A program made the translations under genes and the position numbers. A stretch of 32,308 nucleotides of DNA from Streptomyces humicola. GTDB taxonomy: Bacteria; Actinomycetota; Actinomycetes; Streptomycetales; Streptomycetaceae. The notes under the pieces were generated by a model. It did not search any database. It had not been told where the DNA came from and saw only the letters and a program-made list of their open reading frames with translations. The DNA lies in the NCBI RefSeq assembly GCF_024436035.1, contig NZ_JANFNG010000050.1:1-32308 (forward strand), read 5' to 3'. Of this stretch, positions 16,055 to 25,346 are shown piece by piece. Position 1 is the stretch's first letter. Each line of letters starts with the position of its first letter.

Positions 16055-18418
16055 GTGGCGGATCACGTGCGGCACGCACCTGTCGGTGCGGAACCCCTCG
16101 CGGAGCGGGAATCCGATTGCGGGACGGCGCCCGGCGGCGGCGCCGACGCGCCGGTGGAGGTGCCGGCGCCGGCACCTCCACCGGAGGCGGCAGCGGCGCC
16201 CGAACCGGATGCGGAGGACGCACCGGCGGAGGCCGAGGCGGCCCCGGACGCCCCGGAAGCCGAGGCGGATGCGCCGGCGGATGCGTCGGCGGCGGAAGAT
16301 GTGGATCACGCCGAGGCGGAGGAGCCGCCCCCGGTCGTGGAGACACCCGCGGAGGAGGAGCCGGCTGCTTCGCCCGCCGCGCCGCAGCCCGAAGCCGCGG
16401 CCGACGCCGGCGAACCGTCCCCACCCCGCAGCGGTACGTTGCCCGAAGGGGCACCGTACTTCGTGGGGCGGCGGCGTGAGCTGCGGCAGTTGCGGGGCGA
16501 CATCGACCGTCCGGGGCTCGACGTGCTCCGGGGCAAGCTGCCCGGCAGCTGCCGGGTGCTCCTTGTCGCCGGGCGTCCGGGTTCGGGGCGTACATCCCTC
16601 GCCGTGCGGCTCGCGCAGCGCCTCGCCGACCGCTACCCGGACGGTCAGCTCTTCGCGCGGCTCACCTACGACGACGGGGAGCCCGTGCCCGTGGAACGCG
16701 TCGTCGGCGAACTGTTCGGCGCGGCGCCCGGCGATCCCGCCGTCGCTCTGCGCACGGCCGTGGAGAACCGCCGCATCGTGCTTGTCCTCGACGATGTGAC
16801 GCACGCCAACCAGCTTCTGCCGCTGATGCCGGACGAACCGGGCTGCCTGGTCGTCGCCACCGCGGAAGGCCCGCTGCCCGGCGTCCCCGACATCCGGCCG
16901 TGCACGCTCGGCGGGCTCGACGCCGTGGCCTGCGCCGAGCTGCTCGCCCACATCGTCGGCTCGACCCGCGTCACCTGCGATCCGACCGCTGTCGAGGCGC
17001 TCGCCGAAGCCTGCGCGGGCAACCCCACCGCGCTGCGGCTCGTCGGAGGGTGGCTCGCTGCACGGCCTGGAATGTCCGTCACCGACGCCGTGCTCAGCCT
17101 GAGCGAGGTACCGGACGACCTCGCGGCCGCCGCCGCGACATCCCCGCCCCTGGCTCGCGCCTTCCGGCTGGTGTACGACACCATGGGCCCGCTCACCGCC
17201 CGGGTGCTGCGGATGCTGGTCTGCGCGCCCGAAGGGATCGTCGACGCGCACATCGCCTCCGCACTCGCCGGGTGCTCACTGGACGAGGCCAGGACTGCGC
17301 TGGACGATTTCGTACGGTACGGGCTGCTGCACCCGGACGGCGAGGTCGGCCCGCAGACCCCTCAGTACCGCCTACCCCGGTGGCTGCGCCCCCTGCTGAA
17401 CCAGCTGGTCGAGGCGCGTGAGCGCCCCGCCGAGCTGTGCCTGGCCCGCGCCAGGATGCTGGAGCGCACGGTGCGGCTGCTGCAGTCCTGCCGTGGCGCC
17501 GCGGAACCGCCCGGTTCGTCGTCGAATGCGCTCCTGCAGGAGCTGCCCCGGGCGCTGCGTTTTCCGTCCGCCGGTATCGCGGCGGGCTGGCTGCGCCGAC
17601 GGCTGCCCGTCCTGCTCTCCGCCGCGCGCGCCGCCGTGGCCGACGGCGAGCTCGACACGCTCGCGCGGCGGCTGATCGCCGCGCTGGTCCGGGCGCTGGA
17701 GGCGCACCGGCCCGACACCGACGCAGCCTGCGACGAGGCGGAGCTGTACGAGTTGCACGGTCTCGTCCTCGGCCTCGCCGAGCGGCGCGCGCTGCCGCGT
17801 GACAAGGCCGCGGCGCTGATCAATCTCGCCGACCTCGATGCCGCCGCGGGCCGTACGAAGGAGGCGATCCGGCGTTACCGGGCAGCGCTCGACGCGGCCC
17901 GCGACGCGGAGGACGGCTTCGCGGCCGGCCGCGCGCTCGAAGCGCTGGGCGAGGTGTATCTGGTGCTCGGCGACGGCCTGCGGGCCGCGGACTGGTACCG
18001 CAGGGCGCTCGCCCTGCGGCAGACCCGGGGCGACCTGCCGGACCAGGCCCGCCTGCACGGCAGGCTGGGCACGCTGCACACCGTCGGGCAGCAGTACGAC
18101 GCGGCGCTGCGCGAGTGGCGGGCCGCGGTCGCCATCCACCGCCGGCTGCGCGACCACGCCGGTCACGGACGGGCGCTCACCGAGCTCTCCCGGGTCCAGG
18201 AGTACGCGGGGCATCCGGAGGACGCTCTGCGCACCGGCCGGGATGCGCTGCACTGGGCGCGGCAGGCCGGTGATGCGGAGGTGGAGGGTGCGGCGCTGCT
18301 GCGCATGGCGGAGGTCCTCGAACGGCTCGGCGATCCGGCGGGCGCGGGGCTGCAGCGTTCGGCCGCCCAACGCCTGCTGGAGGGTCCCTCGCGCCCTGCT
18401 CAACCGTGCACGGCATGA
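16055..18418 (+). CDS. STAND-type NTPase with TPR repeats (AfsR-like, no DNA-binding domain)
   Basis: 787-residue protein. Residues 1-140 are an Ala/Pro/Glu-rich, probably disordered acidic segment. The NB-ARC/STAND module starts at [15 protein letters not shown]. Its Walker A reads GRPGSGRTS at 173-181, with Arg where Lys is expected. Walker B-like [19 protein letters not shown] and [14 protein letters not shown] (GxP-type sensor) follow. A winged-helix-like stretch ([20 protein letters not shown]) precedes TPRs in the C-terminal 220 residues, such as [20 protein letters not shown] and [20 protein letters not shown]. It resembles AfsR-class regulators minus the SARP DNA-binding domain, so it may be a signal-sensing hub rather than a direct activator. 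The ligand is unknown. The GTG at 16055 has GGGAG 7 nt upstream. The gene is monocistronic between the Nudix gene and ald. Confidence 0.85.
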   Translation: MADHVRHAPVGAEPLAERESDCGTAPGGGADAPVEVPAPAPPPEAAAAPEPDAEDAPAEAEAAPDAPEAEADAPADASAAEDVDHAEAEEPPPVVETPAEEEPAASPAAPQPEAAADAGEPSPPRSGTLPEGAPYFVGRRRELRQLRGDIDRPGLDVLRGKLPGSCRVLLVAGRPGSGRTSLAVRLAQRLADRYPDGQLFARLTYDDGEPVPVERVVGELFGAAPGDPAVALRTAVENRRIVLVLDDVTHANQLLPLMPDEPGCLVVATAEGPLPGVPDIRPCTLGGLDAVACAELLAHIVGSTRVTCDPTAVEALAEACAGNPTALRLVGGWLAARPGMSVTDAVLSLSEVPDDLAAAAATSPPLARAFRLVYDTMGPLTARVLRMLVCAPEGIVDAHIASALAGCSLDEARTALDDFVRYGLLHPDGEVGPQTPQYRLPRWLRPLLNQLVEARERPAELCLARARMLERTVRLLQSCRGAAEPPGSSSNALLQELPRALRFPSAGIAAGWLRRRLPVLLSAARAAVADGELDTLARRLIAALVRALEAHRPDTDAACDEAELYELHGLVLGLAERRALPRDKAAALINLADLDAAAGRTKEAIRRYRAALDAARDAEDGFAAGRALEALGEVYLVLGDGLRAADWYRRALALRQTRGDLPDQARLHGRLGTLHTVGQQYDAALREWRAAVAIHRRLRDHAGHGRALTELSRVQEYAGHPEDALRTGRDALHWARQAGDAEVEGAALLRMAEVLERLGDPAGAGLQRSAAQRLLEGPSRPAQPCTA

Positions 18419-18627
18419 GCTACTCCCGAGGGGCTTCCGGCGGCCAGCCTACGAATCTGCCAATGCGTTCAGAAAAATTATTCACTTTGTAAGGCTGGAC
18501 ACGGAGTCTTCCTTCATTAGACTTGGCGGCACCGCAGTCAATGCGGTCAGTTCCGGCGTGTGCTGTTATCTGCCGCGATGTCCGGACGGAGCATCTGCAC
18601 CTCTCTCATTCAAGGACCGTGATCGAC
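18419..18627 (+). other. ald leader region with AT-rich block
   Basis: This 209-bp segment separates the STAND gene from ald and presumably holds the ald promoter. At 18471-18492 about 18 of 22 bases are A or T (AGAAAAATTATTCACTTTG core), which stands out in this GC-rich sequence and suggests a regulator or promoter site. A 6-bp hairpin (ACCGCA at 18531-18536 with TGCGGT at 18542-18547) follows. No confident -35/-10 pair is visible. Confidence 0.4.
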
Positions 18628-19743
<1,116 letters not shown>

Positions 19744-19791
19744 CGGGAGTCAACCCGCGTCAGTCGACATCACCACAGCTCAAAGCCGTCC

Positions 19792-19828
19792 CACCGGCCG
19801 GGCCTTGTCCGTCAAGGCCCGGCCGGTG
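19792..19828 (+). terminator. ald transcription terminator
   Basis: A perfect 16-bp stem (19792-19807 with 19813-19828, CACCGGCCGGGCCTTG / CAAGGCCCGGCCGGTG) surrounds the loop TCCGT. It lies 48 bp after the ald stop. It is very GC-rich without a long U-tract, as is usual in Streptomyces. Confidence 0.9.
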
Positions 19829-19984
19829 TATGTGCTACGGGCTGTCCCGCCGCGGCCCAACTGGCCCAGAAGATAACTGTTTCACCGGTTTGCGCACTCG
19901 TGAAACATCGCGGTACCCGCCGTTACACCCTTGACAGAGGGGTGTTCGGTTGCCGACACATCGTGCCGTCTCCGGTGGATTGTG

Positions 19985-20014
19985 TTGCTGAGATGCGCCG
20001 ACACGCCATAGAGT
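19985..20014 (+). promoter_or_regulatory. predicted vegetative promoter of the ParA-ScpAB run
   Basis: -35 TTGCTG at 19985-19990, an 18-bp spacer, and -10 TAGAGT at 20009-20014 fit the HrdB-type TTGACR-N18-TAGRRT pattern. Transcription would begin near 20021, giving a leader of about 65 nt with a strong ribosome binding site at 20069-20076. Confidence 0.55.
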
Positions 20015-20086
20015 CGCCAACCGTCGGCATGGTGTCACGCTGACCTATCTAGATGTTTCCTGGTCACCAAGGAGGTAAGACGACTT

Positions 20087-21202
20087 GTGAATGAGTCGAC
20101 ATTTGCTCCCGGGGGTGGTCAACCAGGAATGACCGTTCATGGTCCCGGCCCTTCCGGGCTCGAGGCCGTCGGTTCCGTCGCGGTCCACACGTTCGAGGCC
20201 CGCAGGACCGCCACCCATACGGAGACTCCGCACACGCACGCCATGGCGCCATACGAGGAAGACCTGCAGGACGGCCAGTTCTACGACCCGGATGCGGAGT
20301 ACGAGCCGGACCCCGAGTACGCGGCGACCCTCGCCCCCGACGCGGCGCGCCAGCGCCGTGAGCGCGTCGGGCCGACGGGCCGCCCACTGCCGTACTTCCC
20401 CATCCCGGGACCGATCGCCGAACACGGTCCCGCGCAGATCATCGCGATGTGCAACCAGAAGGGCGGCGTCGGCAAGACCACCTCGACCATCAACCTGGGC
20501 GCGGCGCTCGCCGAGTACGGACGCAGGGTCCTGCTCGTCGACTTCGACCCGCAGGGCGCGCTGTCGGTGGGCCTGGGCGTCAACCCCATGGAGCTCGATC
20601 TCACCGTCTACAACCTGCTGATGGAACGCGGCCTTGCAGCCGACGACGTGCTCCTCAAGACCGCCGTCCCCGGTATGGACCTGCTCCCGAGCAATATCGA
20701 TTTGTCAGCTGCCGAAGTGCAGCTGGTGAGCGAGGTCGCCCGCGAGTCCACCCTGCAGCGCGCTCTCAAGCCGCTGATGGGGGACTACGACTACATCATC
20801 ATCGACTGCCAGCCCTCGCTCGGCCTGCTGACCGTCAACGCACTGACCGCCGCCCACCGGGTGATCGTCCCGCTGGAGTGCGAGTTCTTCGCGCTGCGCG
20901 GCGTCGCGCTGCTCACCGAGACCATCGAGAAGGTCCGCGAGCGGCTCAACCCCGACCTCGAACTCGACGGCATCCTCGCCACGATGTACGACTCGCGCAC
21001 GGTGCACAGCCGCGAGGTCCTCGCTCGCGTCGTCGAGGCCTTCGACGATCACGTCTTCCACACCGTCATCGGCCGCACCGTCCGCTTCCCCGAGACCACC
21101 GTGGCCGGCGAGCCCATCACCACCTACGCCTCCAACTCCGTTGGCGCGGCCGCGTACCGACAGCTCGCCAGGGAGGTGCTCGCCCGGTGCCACGCCGAGT
21201 GA
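20087..21202 (+). CDS. ParA/Soj-family ATPase
   Basis: 371-residue Walker-type cytoskeletal-like ATPase. The deviant Walker A KGGVGKTT spans residues 125-132 (signature Lys125 and catalytic Lys130). Walker A' is VLLVDFDPQGALS, Walker B is YIIIDCQPSLGLLT, and the C-terminal segment includes FPETTVAGEPI. Such proteins bind DNA non-specifically as ATP dimers and position cargo such as chromosomes. The first 115 residues are a poorly conserved His/acidic extension (DLQDGQFYDPDAEYEPDPEY). The GTG at 20087 is set by AAGGAGGT 10 nt upstream. It is not the oriC-linked ParA, because no ParB follows. Instead the neighbours are a putative RHH protein and scpA/scpB, which suggests a link to SMC condensin (inference). 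Confidence 0.92.
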   Translation: MNESTFAPGGGQPGMTVHGPGPSGLEAVGSVAVHTFEARRTATHTETPHTHAMAPYEEDLQDGQFYDPDAEYEPDPEYAATLAPDAARQRRERVGPTGRPLPYFPIPGPIAEHGPAQIIAMCNQKGGVGKTTSTINLGAALAEYGRRVLLVDFDPQGALSVGLGVNPMELDLTVYNLLMERGLAADDVLLKTAVPGMDLLPSNIDLSAAEVQLVSEVARESTLQRALKPLMGDYDYIIIDCQPSLGLLTVNALTAAHRVIVPLECEFFALRGVALLTETIEKVRERLNPDLELDGILATMYDSRTVHSREVLARVVEAFDDHVFHTVIGRTVRFPETTVAGEPITTYASNSVGAAAYRQLAREVLARCHAE

Positions 21203-21858
21203 GTCTGCCCGGGGCCGACGAACTGTTCCGTACGACAGGGGGGATGGCGCTGCAGTCCACGTCGTCCCGCCAGCACAGCAACGGCGAGACGGCGGGGCCG
21301 CAGGCCGGTGAGCGGCTGCGTCCGGTCCCCGTGCCCGCCGACGAGGACGGGCAGGAGCAGGCGGCGCGCGAGCGCGCGGGCGACGACGAACCGGGCACGG
21401 TCTCCACCGTCAACGGCACTCCCGGCACCCCCGCGCAGCGCGAGAACGCGGCGCAGGAGCCGTCGGCGGCGGCCGGCGGCACGCCCGCCCCGGGATCCGC
21501 GACCACCGCGGAACACACCCGCCCCACAGCCGACGGGACGCAGCCCTCGCCCGTGACCCCTGCGCAGCGCAGGCAGCCGCCGCAGGAGCACGCCCCGGCC
21601 CCCGCCACACAGCGGCGGCGCCGTAGCGCCGCCAACCGCCGTCCCAGCGGCCGGGAACGCCACGACGAGAAGATCACCGTGTATGTCTCGGCCGAGGAGT
21701 TGATGGATCTCGAACACGCCAGGCTCGTGCTCCGGGGCGAGCACGGCCTCGCGGTCGACCGCGGACGCATCGTGCGCGAGGCAGTCGCGGTGGTCCTCGC
21801 CGACCTCGAATCGCGCGGCGACGCGAGCATCCTCGTCCGGCGCCTGCGAGGACGCTGA
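21187..21858 (+). CDS. hypothetical protein with putative ribbon-helix-helix C-terminus
   Basis: 223-residue protein. Residues 1-160 are mostly disordered, rich in Ala/Pro/Gln/Glu and Arg. Residues 162-206 (KITVYVSAEELMDLEHARLV, then DRGRIVREAVAVVLADL) have the strand-helix-helix layout of ribbon-helix-helix DNA-binding domains such as those of CopG/ParG-type ParA partners. That assignment is by pattern, not by search. The GTG at 21187 has GGAGG at 21172-21176, 10 nt away, and overlaps the ParA stop by 16 nt. A GTG at 21199 giving a GTGA overlap is an alternative. Tight coupling to the ParA gene suggests it is the partner that anchors or stimulates ParA (inference). I recall Streptomyces homologues at this locus without known function. 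Confidence 0.7.
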   Translation: MPRRVSLPGADELFRTTGGMALQSTSSRQHSNGETAGPQAGERLRPVPVPADEDGQEQAARERAGDDEPGTVSTVNGTPGTPAQRENAAQEPSAAAGGTPAPGSATTAEHTRPTADGTQPSPVTPAQRRQPPQEHAPAPATQRRRRSAANRRPSGRERHDEKITVYVSAEELMDLEHARLVLRGEHGLAVDRGRIVREAVAVVLADLESRGDASILVRRLRGR

Positions 21859-21885
21859 GCGGATCACCGGTACGGTGTCGCACCT

Positions 21886-22010
21886 AGGGCCTGTTGCGAA
21901 GGTCGCGCCGGGCCCGCGACGCCCGGCACGGACGCTCGCTGCGTTGTCGGGCTCGCCCAAGTACGACCCGGTACGCGGGCTGATCCGGCGCGACCTTTGC
22001 AACAGGCCCT
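21886..22010. repeat. 125-bp inverted-repeat element upstream of scpA
   Basis: Arms of 26 bp (21886-21911 and 21985-22010) match at 25 of 26 positions. The single mismatch would be a G-U pair in RNA. Outer ends read AGGGCCTGTTGC and GCAACAGGCCCT. A further 7-bp stem (21912-21918 with 21974-21980) continues inward past a 4-nt TGAT bulge. The 55-nt centre has no open frame. It could be a small non-autonomous transposable element (MITE) with CTGTTGCAAA-type ends or a dispersed structural repeat. In RNA it would make a 33-bp hairpin ending 21 nt before the scpA ATG. No clear target duplication is visible. Confidence 0.85.
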
Positions 22011-22031
22011 GACCCCGCACCCTGGACCACG

Positions 22032-23105
22032 ATGCCGACGACCGAGAATCTCGCCCGCAACCGCCGCCGACCACTGGGCCGCGGCCCGGCCGCGACGCCG
22101 CCGGAGGGTGACGAGGGCCACGACGAAGCCCATGACGAGGACGGCGGGGCGCAGCCCACACCCGAGGCCCCGGCCGCCGTCATCCCGGCCCCTGCCGCCC
22201 CGGCGGAGCCACCGTCAGCGACGCAGGACGAGACGCAGCCCGAGACGCAGCCCGCGACGCAGGACGAGCTGCCGGACGGTGAACCGGCCGTCGACGACGG
22301 CCGGTTCACCGTCCGGCTGAAGAACTTCGAGGGCCCCTTCGACCTGCTCTTGCAGCTGATCTCGAAGCACAAGCTCGACGTCACCGAGGTCGCCCTCTCC
22401 AAGGTCACCGACGAGTTCATGACGTACCTCCACGCCATGGGCCCCGACTGGGACCTGGACCAGACCACCGAGTTCCTCGTCGTCGCGGCCACCCTGCTCG
22501 ACCTCAAGGCCGCCCGGCTGCTGCCAGCCGCCGAGGTCGAGGACGAGGAGGACCTCGCCCTGCTCGAAGCGCGCGACCTGCTCTTCGCCCGGCTGCTGCA
22601 ATACCGTGCGTACAAACAGATCGCGGCGCTCTTCGCCGAACGGCTCGACGCCGAGGCGCTGCACCACCCTCGTACCGTCGGACTCGAGCCGCACCACGCC
22701 GAGCTGCTGCCCGAGGTCGTCATCAGCATCGGCGCCGAGGGCTTCGCCAAGCTGGCGGTCAAGGCGATGCAGCCCAAGCCCAAGCCGCAGGTGTACATCG
22801 AGCACATCCATGCACCCCTGGTGAGCGTGCGCGAGCAGGCGGAACTCGTCGTCGCCAGGCTGCGCGAGCGCGGCGAGGCCTCCTTCCGCGAGCTCATCGA
22901 GGACGCCCCCGACACCCTCACCGTCGTCGCCCGCTTCCTCGCGCTGCTGGAGCTGTACCGGGAGAAGGCGGTCGCGCTCGACCAGACCGAGGCGCTCGGT
23001 GCGCTGCTGGTCCGCTGGACCGGCGGTGCTGCCGAGAGCGGACAGCCGCTGGTCACCGACGAGTTCGACCAGGAGACGGCCCCGACAAAGGCCGAGGAGG
23101 AATGA
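22032..23105 (+). CDS. scpA: segregation and condensation protein A (kleisin of SMC complex)
   Basis: 357-residue kleisin that bridges the SMC dimer with ScpB in chromosome condensation. The conserved ScpA domain starts at Phe92 (FTVRLKNFEGPFDLLLQLIS) with HKLDVTEVALSKVTDEF and FLVVAATLLDLKAARLL. The C-terminal winged helix lies around LIEDAPDTLTVVARFLALLE. The first 91 residues are an acidic, Gln/Glu/Pro-rich extension with a repeated TQDE/TQPE pattern, so the protein is about 100 residues longer than typical ScpA. The ATG at 22032 is the first in the frame but has no Shine-Dalgarno sequence. It lies 21 nt after the end of the inverted-repeat element, so hairpin-influenced or leaderless initiation is possible. 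Its stop overlaps the scpB ATG. Confidence 0.93.
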   Translation: MPTTENLARNRRRPLGRGPAATPPEGDEGHDEAHDEDGGAQPTPEAPAAVIPAPAAPAEPPSATQDETQPETQPATQDELPDGEPAVDDGRFTVRLKNFEGPFDLLLQLISKHKLDVTEVALSKVTDEFMTYLHAMGPDWDLDQTTEFLVVAATLLDLKAARLLPAAEVEDEEDLALLEARDLLFARLLQYRAYKQIAALFAERLDAEALHHPRTVGLEPHHAELLPEVVISIGAEGFAKLAVKAMQPKPKPQVYIEHIHAPLVSVREQAELVVARLRERGEASFRELIEDAPDTLTVVARFLALLELYREKAVALDQTEALGALLVRWTGGAAESGQPLVTDEFDQETAPTKAEEE

Positions 23106-23782
23106 GCGACATGACCGAGGCCACCACCGAGGAGAGCCCCGACGCGAGCGCCGAGGAGAGCGCCGGGACGCCCGCCGGGGTCGGCGACATCGAGCTGCGG
23201 CCCGCGCTCGAAGCCGTCCTCATGGTTGTCGACGAACCCGCCACCGAGGAGCATCTCGCCAAGGTGCTCCAGCGGCCGCGTCGCGAGGTCGCCGACGCGC
23301 TTCGCGCGCTGTCCGACGAGTACACGCGCGACGGACGCGGCTTCGACCTGCGGCTCGTCGCGGGCGGCTGGCGCTTCTACACCCGGCCGCAGTGCGCTCC
23401 GGCCGTGGAGAAGTTCGTCCTCGACGGCCAGCAGTCCCGCCTCACTCAGGCCGCGCTGGAGACCCTGGCGGTCGTCGCCTACCGCCAGCCCGTCAGCCGC
23501 TCGCGGGTTTCCGCGGTGCGCGGGGTGAACTGCGACGGCGTCATGCGCACCCTGCTCCAGCGCGGACTGGTGGAGGAGGCTGGGACGGAACCCGAGACAG
23601 GTGCGATCCTGTACAGGACGACGAACCACTTCCTGGAACGGATGGGCCTGCGAGGTCTGGACGAGCTGCCCGAGCTCGCCCCGTTCCTGCCGGAGGCGGA
23701 CGCCGTCGAGGCGGAGTCCCAGGAGGGGGTTCCGTCCTTCGATCCGGACGCCCCGGACGACACCTCGACTACGGAAACTTGA
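23102..23782 (+). CDS. scpB: segregation and condensation protein B
   Basis: 226-residue ScpB, the KITE-type winged-helix partner of ScpA in the SMC condensin. The first winged helix is in LRPALEAVLMVVDEPATEEH and the second in LTQAALETLAVVAYRQPVSR. The family-typical segment VRGVNCDGVMRTLLQRGLVEE and the YRTTNHFLERMGLRGLDELP tail are clear. N- and C-terminal acidic tails flank the core. The ATG at 23102 overlaps the scpA stop (ATGA). A second in-frame ATG at 23111 is better spaced from GAGGAGG (23094-23100) and could be the true start. Its TGA overlaps the ATG of rluB (TGATG). Confidence 0.94.
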   Translation: MSDMTEATTEESPDASAEESAGTPAGVGDIELRPALEAVLMVVDEPATEEHLAKVLQRPRREVADALRALSDEYTRDGRGFDLRLVAGGWRFYTRPQCAPAVEKFVLDGQQSRLTQAALETLAVVAYRQPVSRSRVSAVRGVNCDGVMRTLLQRGLVEEAGTEPETGAILYRTTNHFLERMGLRGLDELPELAPFLPEADAVEAESQEGVPSFDPDAPDDTSTTET

Positions 23783-24816
23783 TGCGAACCAGCGGCAGCG
23801 GCAGGAACAGCGGGAACCGGAATCACAGGGGAGCGGGCAACCAACGCGACGACAAGAGCAGGCGCGCCGGGCGCCCCCGGCCCGAGGAGCGCCGCTACGA
23901 CACCGGGGCCTCCGACGGCAGGACGGCCGGCGGGAAGACCGGCGGCAAGGCGGCGGGCGCACGCGGACGGGGCCGCGGTCGCGGCACCGCGCCCGCGCGC
24001 CCGCGTGAGCTGGACGCGCAGATCGAGGAGCGCAATCGCGCCCGCTACGACAAGCCGCAGGTCAAGCTCCCCAAGACCTTCCCCGGCGCCGAGCAGGAGG
24101 GCGAGCGGCTGCAGAAGGTGCTCGCCCGCGCCGGCATGGGCTCGCGGCGCGCGTGCGAGGAGCTGATCGAGCAGCGGCGCGTCGAGGTCAACGGGAGGAT
24201 CGTCACCGAGCAGGGGCTGCGCGTCGACCCGGAGAAGGACGAGGTCAAGGTCGACGGGCTCACCGTCGCCACCCAGTCGTACCTGTTTTTCGCGCTCAAC
24301 AAGCCCGCCGGCGTCGTCTCGACGATGGAGGACCCGGACGGCCGCCAGTGCCTCGGCGACTACGTCACCAACCGCGAGACGCGGCTGTTCCACGTCGGCC
24401 GCCTCGACACCGAGACCGAGGGCATCATCCTGCTCACCAACCACGGCGAGCTGGCCCACCGCCTCACCCACCCCCGCTACGGCGTGACCAAGACCTATCT
24501 CGCGGCGATCCAGGGGCCGATCCCGCGCGACCTCGGCAAGCGGCTGAAGAACGGTATCGAGCTCGACGACGGCTATGCCCGCGCCGACAGCTTCAAGGTC
24601 GTGGAGAACACCGGCAAGAACTATCTCGTCGAGGTCGCCCTCCACGAGGGCCGCAAGCACATCGTGCGGCGCATGCTCGCCGAGGCAGGCTTCCCCGTCG
24701 ACAAGCTGGTGCGTACCCGCTTCGGGCCGATCGCGCTCGGCGACCAGAAGTCCGGCTGGCTGCGGCGGCTGACCAACACCGAGGTCGGCATGCTGATGCG
24801 CGAGGTCGATCTGTAG
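23782..24816 (+). CDS. rluB: RluB/RsuA-type 23S rRNA pseudouridine synthase
   Basis: 344-residue pseudouridine synthase. Residues 1-105 are a basic Gly/Arg/Lys-rich extension (RGRGRGRGTAPARPREL). The S4 RNA-binding domain follows (ERLQKVLARAGMGSRRACEE, then VEVNGRIV). The synthase domain has the catalytic Asp209 in GRLDTETEG and the conserved LNKPAGVVST, RYGVTKTYLA and HEGRKHIVRRML motifs. Such enzymes isomerise a uridine in helix 89-93 of 23S rRNA. Placement right after scpB matches the scpA-scpB-rluB order in Firmicutes. The ATG at 23782 overlaps the scpB stop (TGATG) without a strong Shine-Dalgarno sequence, pointing to translational coupling. Confidence 0.92.
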   Translation: MRTSGSGRNSGNRNHRGAGNQRDDKSRRAGRPRPEERRYDTGASDGRTAGGKTGGKAAGARGRGRGRGTAPARPRELDAQIEERNRARYDKPQVKLPKTFPGAEQEGERLQKVLARAGMGSRRACEELIEQRRVEVNGRIVTEQGLRVDPEKDEVKVDGLTVATQSYLFFALNKPAGVVSTMEDPDGRQCLGDYVTNRETRLFHVGRLDTETEGIILLTNHGELAHRLTHPRYGVTKTYLAAIQGPIPRDLGKRLKNGIELDDGYARADSFKVVENTGKNYLVEVALHEGRKHIVRRMLAEAGFPVDKLVRTRFGPIALGDQKSGWLRRLTNTEVGMLMREVDL

Positions 24817-24863
24817 CCCTTGGAGGGCGGGCGGCGACGGACGGAGACGGCCGGCGATGCGGT

Positions 24864-25238
24864 TCACGACCACAGCGACAGCCGCACCGCGTGACCTTCC
24901 TCGTCCCGCTCGACCTCGAGCATCCCCGCCACCGCATTGCGGTTGATGCGTCCGTACACGTGCGGGAAGAGCCCGGCCGATGCGGCGGCGCCGCCGAGGC
25001 TCCGCGACGCCGCCGGATCGGCCGGCTCCCACCGGACGGGCGTGTCCAGCGCCTCTTCGTCGATGAGCAACACCATCAGCGGGCCGACCGCGTCCCGGAA
25101 GAGGGCATCGGCGACGGCGAGCGCGGTGCTCTCGTCCGGCGAACAGTGGACGAAGCCGTCCTCCGCGAGTGTCGGCGGGGCGTACGGCCGGTCCGGAACG
25201 CGCAACCAGTCGTCGAGCGGGACAACGTGGTAGATCAT
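24864..25238 (-). CDS. DUF952 family protein
   Basis: 124-residue protein beginning MIYHVVPLDDWLRVPDRPYA. The DUF952 fold is recognised from the segment LAEDGFVHCSPDE (His/Cys pair at about 31-32), LMVLLIDEEALDTPVRWEP, and FPHVYGRINRNAVAGMLEVE. The biochemical function of the family is unsettled; a resemblance to ADP-ribosyltransferase-like folds has been noted, from memory. It is convergent with rluB (47-bp gap) and divergent from aroH. The ATG at 25238 has no Shine-Dalgarno sequence. A TAGAAC sequence (plus-strand 25246-25251) seven bases upstream could be the -10 of a near-leaderless transcript, with low certainty. Confidence 0.85.
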   Translation of the reverse strand: MIYHVVPLDDWLRVPDRPYAPPTLAEDGFVHCSPDESTALAVADALFRDAVGPLMVLLIDEEALDTPVRWEPADPAASRSLGGAAASAGLFPHVYGRINRNAVAGMLEVERDEEGHAVRLSLWS

Positions 25239-25302
25239 GCGCAACGTTCTACCGGATCGGCCCCCGCAACGGCCGCACGACGGCGGGTCCGGTCCCGTCC
25301 CA

Positions 25303-25319
25303 CTGATTAGGCTGATCAG
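25303..25319 (+). promoter_or_regulatory. candidate -10 region of aroH within a small dyad
   Basis: TAGGCT at 25308-25313 fits the -10 pattern TAGRCT. It is flanked by the dyad CTGAT (25303-25307) and ATCAG (25315-25319). It lies about 34 bp before the aroH GTG. There is no good -35, so an activator may be needed, or the match is chance. Confidence 0.35.
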
Positions 25320-25346
25320 GTACACCCAACGCGAAGGAGCTGTGAC

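Larger units (their letters stand above)
19744..20086. other. 343-bp intergenic region between ald and ParA gene
   Basis: Contents in order: the ald terminator (19792-19828); a TTGACA at 19931-19936 without a matching -10, inside a short CACCC...GGGTG dyad (19926-19944); a convincing promoter at 19985-20014; and the leader of the ParA gene ending in a near-perfect AAGGAGGT Shine-Dalgarno at 20069-20076. I see no open frame with a ribosome binding site. Confidence 0.6.

Noticed and set aside
19931-19936. Perfect TTGACA as a promoter for the ParA gene
   Set aside because: No TANNNT hexamer lies 16-19 bp downstream; the pair at 19985-20014 is better.
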